Source: JACQFK01 sp964604905 (GTDB taxonomy: Bacteria; Planctomycetota; MHYJ01; JACPRB01). Taken from it: a stretch of 64,000 nt of DNA. Where the stretch lies: positions 3,944 through 67,943 of the forward strand of contig CAZSCC010000370.1 of the NCBI GenBank assembly GCA_964604905.1, given 5' to 3'. Shown here one piece after another: positions 59,901 to 64,000 of the stretch. The position numbers and the translations under genes were made by a program. Position 1 is the first letter of the stretch, and each line of letters begins with the position of its first letter. The notes beneath the pieces were generated by a model. That model saw nothing but the letters and a program-made list of their open reading frames with translations, did not search any database and had not been told where the DNA came from.

Positions 59901-60887
59901 ATCGTTCGCCTCCGCCCGCAGCTCCTTGCCCATGCCGTAGCTGCCGACCTTGTGGAGCTTCCAGAGCGACTTCTGCCACGCGGCGACGTCGGCCACGAGG
60001 CCGTCGACCTCCTTCTCCGTCGCGCCGCGCCACCGGGCGCGGAGGAGGTCGAGCGGGAAGGAGGACGCCGGATCGGTCAGGGCGGCCCAGAGGGCGCGGA
60101 AGTACTTCGCATTGATCTTCTCGCGCGCGGCGACGGCGTCGGGGTCGCTCTTCCCCTCGAGGAGGGCGGCGCGGTGGCGGATCGCGGCGAGGAGCTGCGG
60201 GCGGAGCGGCAGCTGGCCGTCGGCGGAATGCTCCTTGTAGAAGGCGCGGAGGGAGGCGACCGCCTCGTTGGTCCAGTCGCGCCGCGTCTTCGAGGGGGAG
60301 AAGCGGAAGCCGTCGGGCAGGAGCACCAGATGGTCTCCGATCTCCTTGGCCGCGTTGAGGTATTTTCCGAGGAGCGCGGGGGACATGACGAGGGCGTCCC
60401 CGACGTTCGCGAAGCCCTCGCCGGCCACGCCGTCGAGAGGGAATTCGCGCGACGGGGCGAGGTCGACGCCGGTGAGGTCGCGCACGCTGTTGTCGTACTC
60501 GGCGTTGCCGAGGCGGCGGACGAGGACGCGGCCGGGATCGCCGGCGCGGGCGCGGGCCTCGGCGTCAAGCATCGCGCGGGTCCAGGCGACGAGGACCTTG
60601 CGGTCGTCGGCCGGCAGCGGCGGGCTCTTCTTGGGGGGCATCTCGCCGGTCTCGAGCTGCTCGAGGAGGTGCGGCCAGGGCCGGAGGTCCTTCCGGACCG
60701 CGTCGAGGGTGGCGAATCGCTCGAGGTCGAGCTCGCCTTTCTTGGCTTTCGTCGAATGGCATTCGAGGCAGGTCTTCGCCATGAGGGGGCGGATGCGCCG
60801 CGCGTACTCGGTCGCGAGGTCGGGCGTTTCCTGCCGCGGCGCGGCGCCCGCGAGGAGGAGGACGGCGAGGGAGAGGAGGTGTTTCAC
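56925..60887 (-). CDS. large secreted cytochrome-like DUF1592-family protein
   Basis: 1320 residues, nearly twice the usual length. GTG start overlapping the GntR gene's stop (GTGA). Signal peptide (KHLLSLAVLLLAGAA), haem motif C40-L-E-C-H44, DUF1587 (RRLGNAEYDNSVRDLTG), then a ~550-residue central region with several beta domains, including a carbohydrate-binding-like part (~480-620), before DUF1595 (AYRRPLTTREAGGLREL), DUF1592 (TRLSYFLWASTPDAELLRLA), DUF1588 (FLNEALAKHYGIPG, GASRTSPVLRGNWV) and DUF1585 with haem motif C1194-A-T-C-H1198. The long insert compared with the 749-residue paralogue at 20738 suggests extra substrate binding. Confidence 0.93.
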   Translation of the reverse strand: MKHLLSLAVLLLAGAAPRQETPDLATEYARRIRPLMAKTCLECHSTKAKKGELDLERFATLDAVRKDLRPWPHLLEQLETGEMPPKKSPPLPADDRKVLVAWTRAMLDAEARARAGDPGRVLVRRLGNAEYDNSVRDLTGVDLAPSREFPLDGVAGEGFANVGDALVMSPALLGKYLNAAKEIGDHLVLLPDGFRFSPSKTRRDWTNEAVASLRAFYKEHSADGQLPLRPQLLAAIRHRAALLEGKSDPDAVAAREKINAKYFRALWAALTDPASSFPLDLLRARWRGATEKEVDGLVADVAAWQKSLWKLHKVGSYGMGKELRAEANDPSFVPSQSIRVELKPAPGQDEVVLHLAALDLPASDGPVTWLRPRFEGGKGVPLLLKDYAAYGPKYEVDLKAAFAETAKYLEAARDPARAAGLDAEWLKRWTGLLGLQPLAEPGAPGTLAPAVPLDLLDTPAPGAAKTPAIQGWRSKTGDLPVVLSNASDKEERIPGRASPHRIVVHPLPDRFVAIAWGSPVDGRVRLEAVFSHAHGGCGNGVAYWVEFRRGDRAARLSQGVVNIGGDASAPAREVTVAKGDALVVAIDARDGSHVCDLTEVNVTVRETAGEKRSWNLASDVADTILKSNPHGAWRFVHGPTRKDGAAAGVAIPAGSLLGQWRIAPDEALAKKVQALLTGPRPRDEKHPDRAVYDALVTVDGPLFRDFDFARLPRLAGRFGLEAGDLTARTAEIRLPAALFRDRAFVVEGTVDGPDRAVQFSATLSALPSTRPWDGKSPCVATGEASKRLVRGFDEFRRLFPNFICFPQVIPTDEVVCLKLYHRDDEPLVRLFLDDGASRRLDRLWAELRFISQWPTTEHKNLPLFIGFVTQDGTKEALAFFEGLREPFRRRAEAFEKEVEASWPGHVDALVRLAERAYRRPLTTREAGGLRELVAKLRGQDLPHEEAVRAAFVRSLASPAFLFRLEETPPGAESRPVSDHELATRLSYFLWASTPDAELLRLAGEGRLRDPAVLTAQVDRLLHDPKARGLAEEFAARWLHVRDLRESREKNEKLFPSFDASLRAALYEEAIRFFQHLFREGRPVDEILTADYSFLNEALAKHYGIPGVKGPEWRRVDGLRAHGRGGAIALGSVLAKESGASRTSPVLRGNWVVETMLGEKLPKPPANVPQLPEQEAGADLSVREMTARHTRVPECATCHVRIDPFGFALEAYDAIGRRRDKDAAGRAIDARVTLRDGTEFEGLEGLRSYLIGRKKEFRKTFLRKFLGYALGRSVTLSDQAFLDGVAGDLEKGEGRLSDVVKAIVLSRPFREHRGLEATKSE

Positions 60888-61570
60888 GTGCGCTTCTCCG
60901 CGGGATCCATGAGGCCGGGCAGGAGGTCTTCCCAGCCCCCGCAGTGCCGCTCCATCATGCGGGCGGCCTCCTCGGGACGGCCGCGCTTCAGGACTTCGAT
61001 GAACTCCCGATGCGACCGGAAGGTGGCCTCGCGGACGTCGTGCATCCGGTCTTCGCGCCGCCGATGGAGCCGGGCGAGCCAGAGCTCCATCTGCGAGCGC
61101 AGTTCGGCCCAGAGCCGGGCGAGCCGCCGGTGGCGCGCGATGACGACGATCTCGTCGTGGAAGGCTGTGTCAAGGGAGCTCAACTCGGTCAGGTCCTTGG
61201 CGTCGTGGGTGGCGGCGTAGATGGCTTCGAGGCGCTGAAGGTCGTCCGGCGTCAGCTTCTTCGCCGCCAGCCGGGCGGCCATGGACTGGAGGGAGGCGCG
61301 CAGGGTCAGGATTTCGAGGAGGTCGTCGGGGGTGAAGGCGCGGACGCAGGCGCGGCCCTTGGAATCGAATTCGACAAGGCCTTCGCGGTCGAGCTCGACC
61401 AGCGCCTCACGGACGGGGACACGGCTGACCCCCAGTTTGGCGGCGGTGGCCGACTCGGGGAGGGGGGTGCCCTCTGCGAGTTCGCCGCTGAGGATGGCTC
61501 GGCGGAGGCGGTTGAGAGTCTCCTTGGCGAGGGTGCTTCGGGGGATCACGCCCAGCGCAAGCTCGGCCAT
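60884..61570 (-). CDS. GntR-family (FCD) transcriptional regulator
   Basis: 228 residues. Winged-helix N-terminus (ETLNRLRRAILSGELAEGTPLPESATAAKLGVSRVPVREALVELDREGLVEF) and a C-terminal FCD ligand-binding domain (LLEILTLRASLQSMAARLAA, DTAFHDEIVVIARHRRLARLW, FRSHREFIEVLKRG) with candidate metal/ligand residues Asp and three His. FCD regulators usually sense organic or sugar acids. It is translationally coupled to the DUF1592-family gene (GTGA) and lies in front of the DUF1592-DUF1552 operon, so it probably controls that operon and itself through the palindrome just upstream. Confidence 0.92.
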   Translation of the reverse strand: MAELALGVIPRSTLAKETLNRLRRAILSGELAEGTPLPESATAAKLGVSRVPVREALVELDREGLVEFDSKGRACVRAFTPDDLLEILTLRASLQSMAARLAAKKLTPDDLQRLEAIYAATHDAKDLTELSSLDTAFHDEIVVIARHRRLARLWAELRSQMELWLARLHRRREDRMHDVREATFRSHREFIEVLKRGRPEEAARMMERHCGGWEDLLPGLMDPAEKRT

Positions 61571-61580
61571 CGTGAGTCTC

Positions 61581-61597
61581 CGGTATACGGTATACCG
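61581..61597. promoter_or_regulatory. operator of the GntR regulator
   Basis: CGGTATACGGTATACCG: a perfect inverted repeat (CGGTATA-CGG-TATACCG) with two GTATAC cores, 10 bp upstream of the GntR start. GntR/FCD regulators bind short GT-N-AC palindromes of this kind. The position over the start region fits autorepression. No second copy was seen in the window. Confidence 0.7.
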
Positions 61598-61639
61598 TCT
61601 CTACTACGAGGGTTCACAGGGCCGAGTTTCAATTCCCGC

Positions 61640-62059
61640 TCAATCGTCGATATGTCGTTCGCGAAGGCGGTCGGCGTGACGGCGTTTGGCCTCGATCCGC
61701 CGTTCCTTCGACGCGCGGGTGGGCCGCGTGCGGCGGCGGACTTTGGGACGGAAGAGGGCGGCGCGGAGCAGGTCGGCGATCTTGGCCGCGCAGTCCTCGC
61801 GGTTCCGGGCCTGGTCGCGGGTCTCCTGGCTCATGACGAGGAGGTGGCCCTCGGCATCCAGGCGCGACTTGAGGAACTGGCGGACGCGGAAGAGGTCGTC
61901 TCCCACGAAGCCGACGACGCGGTCGAGGTCGATCCGCATCTGGATCTTGGTGGCGAGTTTGTTGACGTTCTGTCCTCCCGGGCCTGAGGCGCGGACCGCC
62001 TTCGTTTCGACGGCCGCTTCCGGCACGAGGACGCGGTCGTTGACGGGGATGTCGGCCAT
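61640..62059 (-). CDS. arfB: alternative ribosome-rescue factor ArfB (peptidyl-tRNA hydrolase)
   Basis: 139 residues from the ATG at 62059; an upstream extension of 34 codons is not homologous. The catalytic GGQ is at 28-30 in ASGPGGQNVNK, followed by a compact release-factor-like domain (DLDRVVGFVGDDLFRVRQFL, SQETRDQARNREDCAAKIADLL) and a basic tail (TRPTRASKERRIEAKRRHADRLRERH) that in ArfB/YaeJ enters the mRNA channel of stalled ribosomes. It hydrolyses peptidyl-tRNA on ribosomes lacking a stop codon. Cytoplasmic. Upstream of the GntR gene on the same strand by 69 bp. Confidence 0.92.
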   Translation of the reverse strand: MADIPVNDRVLVPEAAVETKAVRASGPGGQNVNKLATKIQMRIDLDRVVGFVGDDLFRVRQFLKSRLDAEGHLLVMSQETRDQARNREDCAAKIADLLRAALFRPKVRRRTRPTRASKERRIEAKRRHADRLRERHIDD

Positions 62060-62208
62060 GGGTCGACTATACCACAGGACCCGGAGCCTTCGGACCCCCG
62101 GTTTATTTGCAGCATTCTGAAAGTTTCCGTACCCGCCGCGGCTCCTATAGGAGTAGGACAAATCGAACCTCCAGGGCGGCGGCGGGGGTTGTAAGGGATA
62201 GAGAACCC

Positions 62209-64000
62209 ATGAACGATTCCAAGGGCGGCCCGTCGAAGCGCCCCCCTCCCGTCCCCTTCGGCAAGTACAAGCTCCTCCGCGAGATCGGACGGGGCGGCAA
62301 GGGAGTCGTCCACGAGGCGCTCGACACCGTCCTGAACCGGAAGGTCGCGCTCAAGAGGATCCAGGCCGGATCGGAGGACGACGCCGCGGGGATCGCGGCC
62401 GAGGGACGACGTTTCCTCATCGAGGCGCGGATCGGCGCCAGCCTCCCCCGCCATCCCCACATCGTCGGGGTCTACGAGGCGGGGGAGATCGACGGGCAGC
62501 CCTACCTGGCGATGGAGCTCGTCCCGGACCAGTCGCTGGTCCGGTGGAGAAAGACCCCCGCCGCCACGTTCGAGGCGCAGGCGGCGCTCCTTCGCGACGT
62601 CGCGCTCGCGCTCGACCACGCCCATAGCCACGGCGTCGTGCACCGGGACGTCAAGCCCCAGAACATCCTGGTCGATGCTCAGGGCCAGCCCCGGCTGACC
62701 GACTTCGGCCTCGCCCGGCTCGAGGGCCAGAAGGAGGACCTCTCGCTCTCGGAGCCCGGCCGGATCTGGGGGACGCCCGCCTACATCAGCCCCGAGCACG
62801 CGTGCGGGAACACGGAGGTCGACGCGCGGGCAGACGTCTACTCGCTGGGCGTCCTCCTCTACGAGGCGATCGCGGGACGGCCGCCCTTCAAGGGCGAGAC
62901 CTCGGCCCAGGTGCTGAAGAAAGTCGCGAGCGATCCGCCCCCGCCCATCGCCTCCCTCATCGACGCCTCGCTCCTCACGCCCCTCCAGCGTGCCCTCGAG
63001 CCGCTCTGCATGAAGGCGCTCTCCAAGGACCCCGATGACCGGCCCGCGAGCGCCGCCGAGTTCGCCGACGGGATCGACCGCTGCCTCGACGCGAGGAGAT
63101 CGCGGAAGAAGCTCGCGATCGCGTCGGCGGCCGTCGCCGCGCTCCTCCTGGTCATCGTCTCGTCCCTCTTCGTGTTCGGCGGATCGAAGGGTCCGACCCC
63201 GCAGGAACTCGAGGCGCAGAAGGCGGACGAGAAGAGGCGCCACGACCAGTTGGCGCGCGAGAAGCAGAAAGCCGTCGACGAGACCCGGCGCGACGCCGAG
63301 GAGCGCGCGCGGGAAAAAGAGGAGGAGTTCAAGCGCCGGCTGGAGGTCCAGCGCCGCGCGAGCGACGAGGAAGCGGTCCGCCTCAAGATGGATCAGATCA
63401 AGGCCGAGGAGCGGGCGCGCGCGGCCGAGGCCGCCGTCGCAAAGAAGCCGGAGCCGAAGCCCGCGGAGCCCCTCGTCCCGCTCCAGACGCCGGCGCCCGC
63501 GGTCGCGCCTCCCGCGCCGGCCGTGAAGCCCGACCCGGCGGCTCCGGTCGCGCCGAAAACCGCCCCGTCCGCTCCGCCGAGCGGGGAGCCCTCGACTCTC
63601 GCGGACGGGACGCTCCACTGGGAGGCCGAGGACTTCAGCGGCGGCGACAAGCCGGTCGAGGGCGTCGACTTCCACGACGCGACTCCCGGGAACAGCGGCA
63701 AGGTCTATCGTTCGTGCGACGTCGATCTGGGCGCGGGCGCCGACGGCGCCGTCTCCGTCATCGACGCCTCGCCGGGCGAATGGCTCCGCTTCCGGCTCCA
63801 GGGGGGCGGGCGCTACCAGTTCTCGCTCCGCTACCTCACCCGCGCGCCGGCCCGCGTCCATCTCGAGGTGGACGGGACGAACGTGACCGGCCCGGTCACG
63901 CTCGCGCCGTCGCCGGACCGGCGGACCTGGGTCGCGCACCTCGGCCCGGTCGTGCGCCTCTCCCCGGGCAAGCACGATCTCCGGTTCGTCTTCGACACGT
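62209..64000 (+). CDS. Ser/Thr protein kinase with extracytoplasmic CBM6-like domain, 3' end outside window
   Basis: 597 codons visible from the ATG at 62209, open to the edge. Kinase domain ~20-285: GRGGKGVVHEA, VALKRI (Lys49), HRDVKPQN (Asp147), D165-F-G-L-A, GTPAYISPEH and ADVYSLGVLLYEA. One transmembrane helix at ~300-322, a charged coiled coil (~330-400) and an Ala/Pro linker. From ~465 a beta domain, LHWEAEDFSGGDKPVEGVDFHD, NSGKVYRSCDVDLG, PGEWLRFRLQGGGRYQFSLRYLTRAPARVHLEVDG, LSPGKHDLRFVF, has the layout of family 6 carbohydrate-binding modules. A possible glycan-sensing kinase. The 149-bp gap before it contains CCTATAGG but no gene. Confidence 0.88.
   Translation, partial: MNDSKGGPSKRPPPVPFGKYKLLREIGRGGKGVVHEALDTVLNRKVALKRIQAGSEDDAAGIAAEGRRFLIEARIGASLPRHPHIVGVYEAGEIDGQPYLAMELVPDQSLVRWRKTPAATFEAQAALLRDVALALDHAHSHGVVHRDVKPQNILVDAQGQPRLTDFGLARLEGQKEDLSLSEPGRIWGTPAYISPEHACGNTEVDARADVYSLGVLLYEAIAGRPPFKGETSAQVLKKVASDPPPPIASLIDASLLTPLQRALEPLCMKALSKDPDDRPASAAEFADGIDRCLDARRSRKKLAIASAAVAALLLVIVSSLFVFGGSKGPTPQELEAQKADEKRRHDQLAREKQKAVDETRRDAEERAREKEEEFKRRLEVQRRASDEEAVRLKMDQIKAEERARAAEAAVAKKPEPKPAEPLVPLQTPAPAVAPPAPAVKPDPAAPVAPKTAPSAPPSGEPSTLADGTLHWEAEDFSGGDKPVEGVDFHDATPGNSGKVYRSCDVDLGAGADGAVSVIDASPGEWLRFRLQGGGRYQFSLRYLTRAPARVHLEVDGTNVTGPVTLAPSPDRRTWVAHLGPVVRLSPGKHDLRFVFDT

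Noticed and set aside
56451..61220. Open frame of nearly 1600 codons on the plus strand
   Set aside because: Antisense shadow of the DUF1592-family and DUF1552 genes. High GC removes stops from the complementary frames; the product is Arg/Ala/Pro-rich and has no recognisable domain.
1..64000. tRNA, rRNA, riboswitch and CRISPR features
   Set aside because: Looked for cloverleaf-like and repeat-spacer patterns by eye and saw none; a covariance-model scan was not possible.

Overview
This is a window of GC-rich bacterial DNA (my impression is well above 65% GC; not computed). The gene content points to the phylum Planctomycetota. Four gene pairs combine a secreted c-type-cytochrome/DUF1549-DUF1553 or DUF1592 protein with a DUF1501 or DUF1552 partner. 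Around them are a sulfatase, a neutral-ceramidase-like protein, PQQ-type beta-propellers opening with a W-P-Q motif, an HTTM protein and eukaryotic-type Ser/Thr kinases with TPR repeats. I cannot place it below phylum. No rRNA, tRNA or CRISPR array was seen. Both ends cut through genes.

Layout. 1-10.8 kb: esterase (cut by the edge), two PQQ propeller proteins, a HEAT protein, a beta-lactamase-fold hydrolase, a very long coiled coil fused to what looks like a domesticated IS1380-type transposase domain, and small membrane proteins. 10.8-16 kb: Rieske ferredoxin, first DUF1549/DUF1553 + DUF1501 pair, GH5-like lipoprotein. 16-20.7 kb: metal-dependent hydrolase, SMP-30-like lipoprotein, an aminotransferase + omega-amidase operon (a probable glutaminase II pathway), LRR protein. 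20.7-25 kb: DUF1592 + DUF1552 pair and a RelE/ParE toxin-antitoxin pair. 25-31.5 kb: ceramidase-like protein, second DUF1549/DUF1553 (with LamG insert) + DUF1501 pair. 31.5-44.3 kb: GH5-like lipoprotein, MFS/spermidine synthase fusion, sulfatase, ferric-reductase-like flavoprotein, NHL-repeat protein, O-methyltransferase, Ser/Thr kinase.

44.3-51.3 kb is different. It is a low-density stretch of truncated, frameshifted and nonsense-mutated genes (alpha/beta hydrolase, ATP-grasp, LamG, ThuA, SnoaL, IS110) around a 72-bp direct repeat whose copies lie exactly 1500 bp apart. At its edge is an apparently intact ArsC/Spx-family gene with one in-frame UGA exactly where the catalytic cysteine belongs, followed at the right distance by a SECIS-like hairpin. 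It is a candidate selenoprotein and the most interesting single object here. 51.3-64 kb: transketolase, HTTM gene and partner, a GntR regulator with its own palindromic operator heading a DUF1592 + DUF1552 operon, ArfB, and a Ser/Thr kinase with a CBM6-like extracytoplasmic domain (cut by the edge).

Two non-coding repeat families stand out. One is an AT-rich perfect palindrome (arm GTAACAAAACAAAC) at four gene ends, in three of which it supplies adjacent stop codons. The other is a conserved element of about 52 bp placed immediately after the stop codon of both DUF1552 genes.
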